Of a stretch of DNA of 64,000 nt, positions 16,612 through 24,214 are shown one piece after another (within the stretch, counting starts at the first letter, position 1; each line of letters begins with the position of its first letter). Source of the DNA: CAYFHQ01 sp964342805. Lineage in GTDB: Bacteria; Bacillota; Clostridia; Peptostreptococcales; Acidaminobacteraceae. The position numbers were made by a program, and so were the translations under genes. The notes beneath the pieces were generated by a model, which worked only from the letters and a program-made list of their open reading frames with translations, was not told where the DNA came from and did no database searches. Location of the stretch: assembly GCA_964342805.1 (NCBI GenBank), contig CAYFHQ010000003.1:33087-97086 (forward strand), given 5' to 3'.

Positions 16612-18240
16612 ATGATTACAGTCTCAGGTCTAGGTTTACGTTTTACGGACAAAAAACTATTTGAAGACGTTAATATGAAATTTACGCCGGGCAATTGTTA
16701 CGGTGTCATCGGTGCCAATGGTGCTGGTAAATCCACATTCCTTCGGATCCTTTCTGGTGAAGTAGAGCAGTCTGAAGGTGACGTGATTATCGCTCCAGGT
16801 CAGCGTATGGCTGTTCTGAAGCAGGATCACTTTGAATTTGACGCGTTTCCTGTGTTGGACACAGTGATCATGGGTCACGCCCGTCTCTATGAAATCATGC
16901 AGGAAAAAGACGCCCTTTATGCCAAGCCTGATTTTTCTGATGAAGACGGTATTAAGGCAGCCGATCTAGAAGGTGAATTTGCTGAACTGGATGGCTGGGA
17001 AGCTGAGACCAATGCGGAAAAAATGCTCATGGGTCTTGGTATTACCAAGGACATGCACTACAAGCTCATGTCTGATCTAAAGGGTGATGAGAAGGTAAAG
17101 GTTCTTCTGGCTCAAGCCCTGTTTGGTAATCCACACATCCTACTCATGGACGAACCGACCAACCACCTGGACATCCGTGCCATCACATGGCTGGAAGAGT
17201 TCCTGATGAATTACGACAACACGGTTATCGTTGTTTCCCACGACCGTCACTTCCTCAACAAGGTTTGTACACACATGGTGGACGTTGACTTCGGCAAGGT
17301 TAAGATGTTCGTTGGTAACTATGACTTCTGGTATGAGTCTTCTCAGCTGGCCCTACGTCTCATGAAGGACCAGAACAAGAAGCGTGAGGAAAAGATCAAG
17401 GAACTTCAAACCTTTATCGCACGATTCTCTGCCAACGCGTCCAAGTCCAAGCAGGCCACAGCCCGTAAGAAAATGCTGGATAAGATCACGGTTTACGATA
17501 TTGAGCCGTCTTCCCGTCGTTACCCATTCGTTGGCTTTACGCCAAACCGTGAAGCGGGTAAAGACATTCTTCAAGTGGAGGGCATTAGCCATTCCATTAA
17601 CGGCGTAAAGGTTCTCAACAATGTGTCCTTTACCGTTTCAAAGGGTGATAAGATTTGCTTTATGGCTAGAAACACCATTGCAAAGACTACCCTCTTCCGT
17701 ATTCTTATGGGTGAAATCGAGCCAGATGAAGGAACATACCGCTGGGGTGTTACCACGTCTCAGGCCTTCCTTCCGACGGACAACACCAACTACTTCGAGG
17801 GTGTTGACCTAAGCCTTGTGGACTGGCTACGTCAGTACTCCGAGGAAAAGGACGAAACCTTCATTCGGGGCTTCCTGGGCCGTATGCTCTTCTCCGGTGA
17901 AGAAGCATTGAAGAAGGCCAGTGTACTATCAGGTGGCGAAAAGGTACGTTGCATGCTTTCCCGCATGATGCTATCCGGTGCCAACTGCATGCTACTGGAT
18001 GAGCCGACCAACCACCTTGACCTGGAATCCATTCAGGCCCTTAACAACGGTCTAATTTCCTTCACAGGTACCATGATGTTCACATCCCATGACCACAAGT
18101 TCAACCAGACGATTTCCAACCGCGTGATGGAGATTACACCAGAAGGTCTAGTGGATAAGATGTCTACATTCGATGACTTCCTGGAGGATGAAGACCTTCA
18201 GAAGCGTATTGATGAAATGTACGCCAAGCACGGCCTGTAA
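16612..18240 (+). CDS. ABC-F family ATPase (YkpA/YbiT-like)
   Basis: A 542-residue ribosome-associated duplicated ATPase with no membrane domain. NBD1: GANGAGKS Walker A, LKGDEKVKVLLAQALFG signature, LLMDEPTNHLD. The interdomain linker is charged (DQNKKREEKIKELQTF). NBD2: signature LSGGEKVRCMLSRMML and LLDEPTNHLD, but its Walker A is degenerate (MARNTIAKTTLF). ABC-F proteins act on the ribosomal E site in translation or antibiotic protection; this subgroup is usually housekeeping. Start MITVSGLGLRF is chosen by family similarity. The nearest AGGAGG is about 33 bases upstream, unusually far, and can pair with CCTC in between. Confidence 0.93.
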   Translation: MITVSGLGLRFTDKKLFEDVNMKFTPGNCYGVIGANGAGKSTFLRILSGEVEQSEGDVIIAPGQRMAVLKQDHFEFDAFPVLDTVIMGHARLYEIMQEKDALYAKPDFSDEDGIKAADLEGEFAELDGWEAETNAEKMLMGLGITKDMHYKLMSDLKGDEKVKVLLAQALFGNPHILLMDEPTNHLDIRAITWLEEFLMNYDNTVIVVSHDRHFLNKVCTHMVDVDFGKVKMFVGNYDFWYESSQLALRLMKDQNKKREEKIKELQTFIARFSANASKSKQATARKKMLDKITVYDIEPSSRRYPFVGFTPNREAGKDILQVEGISHSINGVKVLNNVSFTVSKGDKICFMARNTIAKTTLFRILMGEIEPDEGTYRWGVTTSQAFLPTDNTNYFEGVDLSLVDWLRQYSEEKDETFIRGFLGRMLFSGEEALKKASVLSGGEKVRCMLSRMMLSGANCMLLDEPTNHLDLESIQALNNGLISFTGTMMFTSHDHKFNQTISNRVMEITPEGLVDKMSTFDDFLEDEDLQKRIDEMYAKHGL

Positions 18241-18322
18241 GCTTGCTTAAAGGATGGATGCCCTTCGTACGACTAGAGGCCTTCATTGATGCAGGCTTCA
18301 TGTATGAACTCACAAAATAAAC

Positions 18323-18379
18323 GAGCTGTTGCCAATGACGCTGATCCGAGGGATCTGTCATTGCAACAGCTCTTTTTTT
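18323..18379 (+). terminator. Intrinsic terminator of the ABC-F gene
   Basis: GAGCTGTTGC pairs with GCAACAGCTC, the stem continuing with AATGAC/GTCATT, followed by TTTTTTTG. Confidence 0.85.
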
Positions 18380-18392
18380 GCCCACGAGTGGC

Positions 18393-18854
18393 TTAGAGGG
18401 CTAGGTTCAAGGTGGATGGTTGGCCGCTTGCCTGGGCCCGTTGGCCATTTGCGGCGTAGTTGGACTTTGTTGCTGCCAACTTGGCCTCCTGCTTTTGGGC
18501 AGTGGCAATTTGACCATCAAGCATTTTTAGCTGGGCTTGATATTGCTGTTCTGCCTGCTTGACTTGCTTGGGATCTGCCCCCTGCTTCCTCAGCTGGGCA
18601 AGTTTCTTTTGCATCTGTTTCAAAAGGCTTTGTTTCTTCTTTTGGAGCTGCTGAACCTGGCTGGTTTTTGCCTTACTCCCCTTGCCAGATCCCTTTTGCG
18701 TCTTGGCCTTCTGAATTTGGGCCATTGGCTTTTGGCCTGCTAGACCCTTGCTCAATTTCAAGGACAAACCTCCAGTGGCTGTTCTTACTGACCGGGCCGG
18801 ATTTCCAGCCAATCGTAAGCCTACTCCTCCCATAGACTGACCATTCAGTCTCAT
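18393..18854 (-). CDS. Unknown Gln/Lys-rich coiled-coil protein
   Basis: I do not recognise a family. The 153 residues are basic and low in complexity. The N-terminus is Gly/Arg-rich (MRLNGQSMGGVGLRLAG), then a Lys/Ser/Gly stretch (QKGSGKGSKAKTSQ), a strong Gln/Lys coiled coil (about residues 67-130), and a polar tail ending in STLNLAL. No signal peptide or TM is seen. It has a very strong ribosome site (AGGAGGTGA) before the ATG, so it is probably well expressed. It lies tail-to-tail with the ABC-F gene. Confidence 0.7.
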   Translation of the reverse strand: MRLNGQSMGGVGLRLAGNPARSVRTATGGLSLKLSKGLAGQKPMAQIQKAKTQKGSGKGSKAKTSQVQQLQKKKQSLLKQMQKKLAQLRKQGADPKQVKQAEQQYQAQLKMLDGQIATAQKQEAKLAATKSNYAANGQRAQASGQPSTLNLAL

Positions 18855-19090
18855 AGTCTCACCTCCTTTTTTTCATTCTACCAAGCTAGAAACAGCCAAT
18901 CACAAGGCTTCTAGGATCGTAATAAAATTTTATGGCTCCGTTTGGATGAGAAGAACATAAACTTATGGGGACCTTAAACTTTTCGAAAGCAATTCTTACA
19001 AGGGGTTCTACGAGTAAATAAACCCCTGGAAAATGCCGAAAGCTTTATGTTAGGGATTTGGGGTATAAAGGCAGTGAGAGGAGGCCCAGG

Positions 19091-19624
19091 ATGTCTGGAA
19101 AGATAATTATGAACTTGGCCATGAGTCTTGATGGCTACATTGCTGACCCCAATGGTGGCTACGACTGGATACAGGGGGATGGGCACAAGGACTTGGATAC
19201 CCTTGCACAGATGGATTTTGACCACTTCCTAAAGGGTATTGATATCATCGTCATGGGGAGAAAGGCCTATGAAGACACACCCATGGAGCCTTTTAAGGAA
19301 AAGATGATTTACGTGGCAACGTCCAAGGAAATCCCCTATACGCCCAACCTCAAGGCCATCCATGAAAACCTGGTTGCGGAAGTGGTCAAGCAAAGGGACC
19401 TGTACCATAAGAACATCTACTTGTTTGGTGGTGGCCTTTCCATTGACGGCTTTCTAAAAGCTGACCAAGTGGACGAAATTATTATTGGGATCGTGCCAAT
19501 CATCTTAGGCAAGGGCCGTCGTCTATTCCTTGAGGATAATCCACGATTCTTGTTGAAGTTGGACAAGTACAGCGTGACCGATGGGATGATGATCCTCCAC
19601 TACGTGCGCCGTAATCGCAATTAA
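19091..19624 (+). CDS. Dihydrofolate reductase-like (RibD C-terminal fold) reductase
   Basis: A 177-residue protein with the DHFR/RibD-reductase fold: IIMNLAMSLDGYIAD opening, IIVMGRKAYED, KNIYLFGGGLSIDGFLKADQ and EIIIGIVPIILGKGRRLF. These are the NADPH-binding and fold motifs of the YyaP/YwjB group, whose substrates are unknown. ATG 19091 follows AGAGGAGG by 6 bases; the frame is open further upstream without a site. It is a single gene. Confidence 0.9.
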   Translation: MSGKIIMNLAMSLDGYIADPNGGYDWIQGDGHKDLDTLAQMDFDHFLKGIDIIVMGRKAYEDTPMEPFKEKMIYVATSKEIPYTPNLKAIHENLVAEVVKQRDLYHKNIYLFGGGLSIDGFLKADQVDEIIIGIVPIILGKGRRLFLEDNPRFLLKLDKYSVTDGMMILHYVRRNRN

Positions 19625-19703
19625 TGATTGGGGATTGGCCTGTTCAAGTCTTATGAGTAACCCGAGTCATGAGAGTAACTTAAGTCTTTTCGAGTTACTC
19701 AGG

Positions 19704-19736
19704 TTTTTGACTTGCTCAGCTTTTTGACTTGCTCAG
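19704..19736. repeat. Short tandem repeat in an intergenic region
   Basis: TTTTTGACTTGCTCAG occurs twice with a 17-bp period (19704-19719 and 19721-19736). Nearby GAGTAAC (about 19655 and 19670) and GTTACTC (about 19694) can pair with each other. The function is not apparent. Confidence 0.5.
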
Positions 19737-19770
19737 GTCTTGCGTGTTATCAGATAGGCCCTAGTCACAG

Positions 19771-19827
19771 AGACGAAAAAAAGCAGTTATCGGCAGGATT
19801 TCAATGATCCTTCGATAACTGCTTTTG
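19771..19827 (-). terminator. Intrinsic terminator of the chemoreceptor gene
   Basis: AAAAGCAGTTATCG pairs with CGATAACTGCTTTT with an inner GGATC/GATCC-type stem, followed on the minus strand by TTTTTCG. Confidence 0.85.
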
Positions 19828-19890
19828 TGGTTTTGCCTTGTCTTACTTGGTTGTTCTATGGAAACCAAGTGGACTTTATTCAGCCAATGA

Positions 19891-21558
19891 CTAAACTTTG
19901 AACTTTGAAACCAGCTGCTGTAATTGCTCCGACTGGTCTGTGATCAGGTCAATGTTCTCAGAAATTCGTTCAAAACTTTGGGCCTGGCGGTCAATGACAT
20001 GGTTGATTTCGTCAACAGAAGTGGCATTTTCAACTGACGTCTGGGTCACTTGGTCCACGGCCTCACTGATTTCTCCAGTGATGTGGGCCTGCTTGGTGGA
20101 AAGGGCTGTGGATAGTTCAGAGTATTCCTTTATGCCCTGTACGGCTTCTAGGATCTTGCTAAACTGGTCCTTGGCCTCCTTGGCCCGGAGAACAGAAGCG
20201 TCAGACTTGGTATTGCCGTCTTCAATGGCGGCAAAGGCCTTGCTTGCTGCCTCTTGAATATCCTTAATGGAAACAACAATGGTTTGGACAGAATTCTTTG
20301 ACTCCTCGGCCAGTTTCCGTACTTCCTCGGCTACAACAGCAAATCCTCGGCCATGTTCACCGGCTCTTGCTGCCTCGATAGAAGCATTTAGGGCCAGAAG
20401 GTTGGTTTGCTCTGCGATGGCTTCAATCAAGTCGACCACATTACCAATCTCTTCACTGGACTGGTTGAGGTTTCTAATGATTTGTAGGGTGTCTTGGTTG
20501 GACTTCACTACCAACTGGTTGGATTCCAATACGTCGGAAACCGACTGGTCCCCTTCCTTGGTGAAGGCCTCTACGGCTAGACTCTTTTCCATGGTTGCCT
20601 GCATTTGTGTGGCGGAAGAATTGGCATTTTCCTCCAGTTCAACCACACTGGCATTGACTTCTTCTGCAATCCCTGCGTTGGTTTGTGCCACATCAGCAAC
20701 TTCGTTCACCTGGCGGGAAATGCTTGTGATCCCCTGGTTGGTGTCAGCTGACGCCTGGCGGATGTCAGCCATGGCCATATGCATGCTTTCAATGCTTTGT
20801 TGAACTTCCGTAACCATCTTTTGAATATTGCTGACAAAGACATTAAAGGCTTCGCCCAGTTGCTCCAGTTCATCACCTGTTTTGATATTTACCCGGGCAG
20901 TCAGGTCGCCTTCTCCTTTAGAGATGTCCGTCATGATGTGTAGGAGCCGTTGTACAGGCTTACTGATCAATCGACGGCTGAGGATAATCCCTGCCGCAAA
21001 GATCAACATACCAAATCCCAATAAACTCATGGCTGCGGTACGGATGTTAAAGATCTTTTGATCATAGCTAGCCTGGTACTTGCCTACGATGTCATTGATT
21101 TTGTTTTTAATGGTCAAAGCGTTGGCTACAATGTGCTGCTGGAGACCGTCTACATTACCAGTTTCAAGAGCTGTGTAAATCGGCGCCGTATAGGCGTCAA
21201 TGTCTCCAGAAATGCCATTAATGGCTGCAACGATTTCACTGTTGCCGTTGGGGTTTAGGTTTAAGTCAGCGTCACCTGCTGTTAACCCCTTCATGATTTT
21301 GTTATAAAGTGCCAGTTCTTTTTCCAGCATTTCGGCAGAAGCGTCAGTCGAACGCCCTTCCTCTGTCGCGCTGGCATACTCTGTTGCATATACACCCAGT
21401 AGCATGGTTCTCATTCGCTGAGACCCTGCCTGGTTGATGGCAACACCATCATTGTCAATGCTATTCAAGGTTGTCAGTAGGAATCCTACGTTCAACGCAA
21501 AGGGTAGCATCATAATGATCAGCAGGAGTATGATCTTTCGGTTCATTGTTTTCAGCAT
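19891..21558 (-). CDS. Methyl-accepting chemotaxis protein with NarX/PilJ-type sensor
   Basis: A 555-residue chemoreceptor. TM1 is at about residues 6-26; the extracellular helical sensor begins with AINQAGSQRMRTMLLG, the P-box motif of NarX/PilJ-type (nitrate-type) sensors. TM2 is at about 180-202 (LLGFGMLIFAAGIILSRRLI), then HAMP, methylation helices, and the hairpin tip EAIAEQTNLLALNASIEAAR-AGEHGRGFAVVAEEVRKLAEES, which contacts CheA/CheW. Start ATG 21558 is set by GGGGGAAG. A nitrate/nitrite-like ligand is a suggestion only. It is an orphan gene with its own terminator. Confidence 0.93.
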   Translation of the reverse strand: MLKTMNRKIILLLIIMMLPFALNVGFLLTTLNSIDNDGVAINQAGSQRMRTMLLGVYATEYASATEEGRSTDASAEMLEKELALYNKIMKGLTAGDADLNLNPNGNSEIVAAINGISGDIDAYTAPIYTALETGNVDGLQQHIVANALTIKNKINDIVGKYQASYDQKIFNIRTAAMSLLGFGMLIFAAGIILSRRLISKPVQRLLHIMTDISKGEGDLTARVNIKTGDELEQLGEAFNVFVSNIQKMVTEVQQSIESMHMAMADIRQASADTNQGITSISRQVNEVADVAQTNAGIAEEVNASVVELEENANSSATQMQATMEKSLAVEAFTKEGDQSVSDVLESNQLVVKSNQDTLQIIRNLNQSSEEIGNVVDLIEAIAEQTNLLALNASIEAARAGEHGRGFAVVAEEVRKLAEESKNSVQTIVVSIKDIQEAASKAFAAIEDGNTKSDASVLRAKEAKDQFSKILEAVQGIKEYSELSTALSTKQAHITGEISEAVDQVTQTSVENATSVDEINHVIDRQAQSFERISENIDLITDQSEQLQQLVSKFKV

Positions 21559-21716
21559 AATCTTCCCCCATTCATGCTGCATTTCCTAGTACAATCGCTA
21601 GTATAATGACTTTTACTGCTCATTTGCATAGTCTTAGTATATCTCATTTTGTAATGATTACATACCATTTTCGTTAAGATTACCATTACATTTTTACCAC
21701 ACTTTTCGCATCCCTA

Positions 21717-21748
21717 AACAAAAAGCCCTACCTGTTTACGATAGGGCT
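21717..21748 (-). terminator. Intrinsic terminator of the reductase/MarR operon
   Basis: AGCCCTA pairs with TAGGGCT, followed on the minus strand by TTTTTGTTT. It lies about 120 bases after the reductase stop. Confidence 0.65.
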
Positions 21749-21869
21749 GTATCAATGCGTCTATATGTGTCACGCTGGTTAAGTTTTTGGCAAAGTAACC
21801 CTTTCTATCTAGGGCTTGACTTGCCTACTTACAGGAAAATGATGGATTGAAACGCTGTGATCGATCTAC

Positions 21870-22571
21870 TTAATAGCCAAGGAAGGGGTCATTAATCATT
21901 CTCTTGGAAGCAATCCCTTTTCCTTTCAGCAAATGCTTAATTCCTTTAATAAAGCCTGTACTACCAGAAATATAGTAAAGCCCTTTTCCACCATGAATTG
22001 CTGCCAACTGGGTCACCTTGTCTTGGGTTTCCTGGGAACTGGACACGATGTGGAGGTTGACCTTGTCATTCGTCTCAGCAATGTGACGGAGGTCCCCTTC
22101 GAATAAGTGATAGCCCTTAGCTGAATAGACCAGGTCAATGGGCCGGTTGCTATAGGTCTCCAATGACTTGAGGACTGCCCGCACTGGTGTGATGCCAACA
22201 CCGCCTGCCACCAAGACAATGGGGCTTGTCTCGTCTTGGACAGTAAACCAACCAAAGGGTCCCCTGACTTGGATCTCGTCTCCAGGTTTCAAGGAGAGTA
22301 GTTCTTTTTTAAAGGTAGAAATCTGGTCACCAGTCCGGGTAGCGATCATCATGATTCCTTCCTCTGGGGTAGATGCAATGGAAAATGCACGCCAGGCCTT
22401 GCCTTTAATAGGCCGAGAGGGGATAGAGAATATCCCATGTTCTCCAGGTCGCCAGCTTACACCCGCTTGGGCCTTCATTTGAATAATATAATAATCCTCT
22501 TCCACATGGTTGATGGACTGGATCACTGCACTTGTTTTTTTCAATACACCTCTAAAGTCTGATAATTTCAT
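21870..22571 (-). CDS. FAD/NAD(P)-binding oxidoreductase of the ferredoxin-reductase type
   Basis: A 233-residue flavoprotein reductase. The FAD domain has RAFSIAS (RxYSxxS type) and GPFGWF; the NAD(P) domain has LVAGGVGITPVRAVL and YYISGSTGFIKGIK. There is no 2Fe-2S ferredoxin domain, and the usual terminal aromatic is present (FLGY). It would pass electrons between NAD(P)H and a separate acceptor. It is 10 bases downstream of a MarR gene and so probably controlled by it. Confidence 0.9.
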   Translation of the reverse strand: MKLSDFRGVLKKTSAVIQSINHVEEDYYIIQMKAQAGVSWRPGEHGIFSIPSRPIKGKAWRAFSIASTPEEGIMMIATRTGDQISTFKKELLSLKPGDEIQVRGPFGWFTVQDETSPIVLVAGGVGITPVRAVLKSLETYSNRPIDLVYSAKGYHLFEGDLRHIAETNDKVNLHIVSSSQETQDKVTQLAAIHGGKGLYYISGSTGFIKGIKHLLKGKGIASKRMINDPFLGY

Positions 22572-22581
22572 GGTTGGCCTC

Positions 22582-23031
22582 CTATCCTTCTATCCGCTTT
22601 CCTATGGACTTCATTTGATCAATCAAATCCTGCTTTTCACCTTCCTCTAACACACTGAAGAGTTGGTCCAGAAAGGCTCCGTGTTCTTTTAGCAGGTGGT
22701 CCATTTGCCTGTGGCCTTGGTCTGTCAGGGACACCCAAAAGACCCTCTTGTCTTCTTCGTCCTGCTCTTTTACCACCAGTTGACCCTTGACCAGCTTGTT
22801 GACTGTGTAAGTGATCGATCCTGATGTAATCGATGCGATTTCTCCTAAGCGTTGTACCTTTGACCTGCCCTTCTCTTTCAAGTGGGACAGGATAGCAAAC
22901 TCAGTAAGACCGATACCTAGGTCTGCCAAGTTGGCTTGGGCTTTCTTGATGATGGTCAGGTTGAATTTATGCAAAACCACAAGTAGTTTCATGTTTATGT
23001 TCATGGGCAACCCCGTTTCATAAGATGGCAT
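22582..23031 (-). CDS. MarR-family transcriptional regulator
   Basis: A 149-residue winged-helix repressor: LTEFAILSHLKEKGRSKVQRL, ASITSGSITYTVNKLVKGQL (recognition helix) and DEEDKRVFWVSLTDQGH (wing). It is first gene of an operon with the reductase. The start is uncertain: ATG 23031 lies at the edge of an operator with no ribosome site, whereas ATG 23004 (MNINMKLLVV) has GGGG upstream and suits the predicted transcript better. Two identical palindromes in its promoter imply autoregulation. Confidence 0.9.
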   Translation of the reverse strand: MPSYETGLPMNINMKLLVVLHKFNLTIIKKAQANLADLGIGLTEFAILSHLKEKGRSKVQRLGEIASITSGSITYTVNKLVKGQLVVKEQDEEDKRVFWVSLTDQGHRQMDHLLKEHGAFLDQLFSVLEEGEKQDLIDQMKSIGKRIEG

Positions 23032-23033
23032 AT

Positions 23034-23089
23034 TATCTTGATATTAAGATACTTGAATTATACACCTATTTTATCTTAATATCAAGATA
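23034..23089 (-). promoter_or_regulatory. marR promoter with two identical palindromic operators
   Basis: The promoter on the minus strand is TTGATA (23080-23085), 17 bases, TATAAT (23057-23062). Operators TATCTTGATATTAAGATA (23034-23051) and its reverse complement (23072-23089) are 38 bases apart: one overlaps the -35, the other covers the start point. Confidence 0.85.
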
Positions 23090-23130
23090 CTTTATGAAAT
23101 ATTTATACTTTCTTCGTCTACTTTCGACCT

Positions 23131-23173
23131 AAAAAAACCCCTTGTCCCAGTCATAGCCACTGGAACAAGGGGT
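23131..23173 (-). terminator. Intrinsic terminator of the TetR/dikinase/toroid operon
   Basis: AACCCCTTGTTCCAGT pairs with ACTGGGACAAGGGGTT, followed on the minus strand by TTTTT. Confidence 0.85.
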
Positions 23174-23239
23174 TCATATTGTCGACAAGATGAAATCGGA
23201 GAAATCTTTTCTCGATTGTGCCCGGGCAATTAGGCCCTC

Positions 23240-24214
23240 TTATAAGGAGTGATACAAGTCCGGTGCCAGTTGCCTTAAGACCCGCAAGGCCCGAAGGGTG
23301 TTCCACCTGGAAGCCTTGCCTGCCTTCTCCATATCAAAATGGACAAGACCGGGGTGTTTGGCCTGGACGGGCCAAGTACCGTCCTTCCTTCGTTTGGACA
23401 GGAGCAAGTCCAGGGGGTCCTCCAAACGCTTGTCCTTGCCTTCGACTACATCAGGCAAAACACCGTCTTGGGCTGCCTCAGCCATGTAGACTAGGCCTCG
23501 CAACACGTCGTGTTTCCACCGGGAAGGAAAGGACAGCATGGTCATGGACTTGTGGATCATGTCACCTGTTCGATCTGACCGGTAGAGATGGTGGGCCAAC
23601 ATGAACTCCTGGGCGTCTCCCTCCATTCGAAGCAGGTCAGATAAGCGATAGGAGTAGCCCATCCTGTGGTACATGCGGATACCTTCCAATACACTGATGG
23701 TCGTATGAACAGAACTATGGACTGCACCAGACCGATTGCTCCGGCAATTAAAGCCACCATCAGGCATTTGCTGGTCCACTAAAAAGTCCACAATGGAGGT
23801 CAAGGCTTCAGGGGCGATCCCAAAGAAACAGGCATAGGTGAGAAACATGCCGTTGATGCACACATCACTCTCCTTGATTTCCCTGGCGGGATTGACCCCG
23901 CCATCGGCTGACTTGTTTTCCTTGACAATCAAGTCGAGGGTCCGATCAATGGCCGGTTGGGCTGTCATTTCCAAGTAGCGCAGGTCCAAGAGGGTATAGT
24001 GGCTACTGACCCACTTGACCTGGTAAAATCCCCGACCCCAATGGCCATGATTATTTTGTAGGGAGAGAAAGTGGGCGCCCCATCCTTCTTTTGCAATCTG
24101 ACTACGGAGGTCCTCCAGGTCGTGGTTTGCCCGGTCCAACAAGTACTTGTTGGTTTGATAGGCCAAGGCCACATCCCCTTCTTGCAACCACTGGATAAGT
24201 TCACTTTTATTCAT
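23240..24214 (-). CDS. Prenyltransferase/terpene-cyclase-like alpha-alpha toroid protein
   Basis: A 324-residue protein with repeats like those of squalene cyclase and prenyltransferases: MPDGGFNCRSN, RRKDGTWPVQAK and ADGGVNPA. No DxDD or DCTAE cyclase catalytic motif is seen, so an enzyme activity cannot be assigned. ATG 24214 overlaps the last 8 bases of the dikinase gene (ATGAATAA), indicating translational coupling. It is the last gene of a three-gene operon (TetR, dikinase, toroid). The fixed coupling suggests the two proteins act on the same substrate or pathway. Confidence 0.75.
   Translation of the reverse strand: MNKSELIQWLQEGDVALAYQTNKYLLDRANHDLEDLRSQIAKEGWGAHFLSLQNNHGHWGRGFYQVKWVSSHYTLLDLRYLEMTAQPAIDRTLDLIVKENKSADGGVNPAREIKESDVCINGMFLTYACFFGIAPEALTSIVDFLVDQQMPDGGFNCRSNRSGAVHSSVHTTISVLEGIRMYHRMGYSYRLSDLLRMEGDAQEFMLAHHLYRSDRTGDMIHKSMTMLSFPSRWKHDVLRGLVYMAEAAQDGVLPDVVEGKDKRLEDPLDLLLSKRRKDGTWPVQAKHPGLVHFDMEKAGKASRWNTLRALRVLRQLAPDLYHSL

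Noticed and set aside
19640..19740. CRISPR-like short repeats
   Set aside because: Only two 16-bp copies separated by one base, with no spacers.
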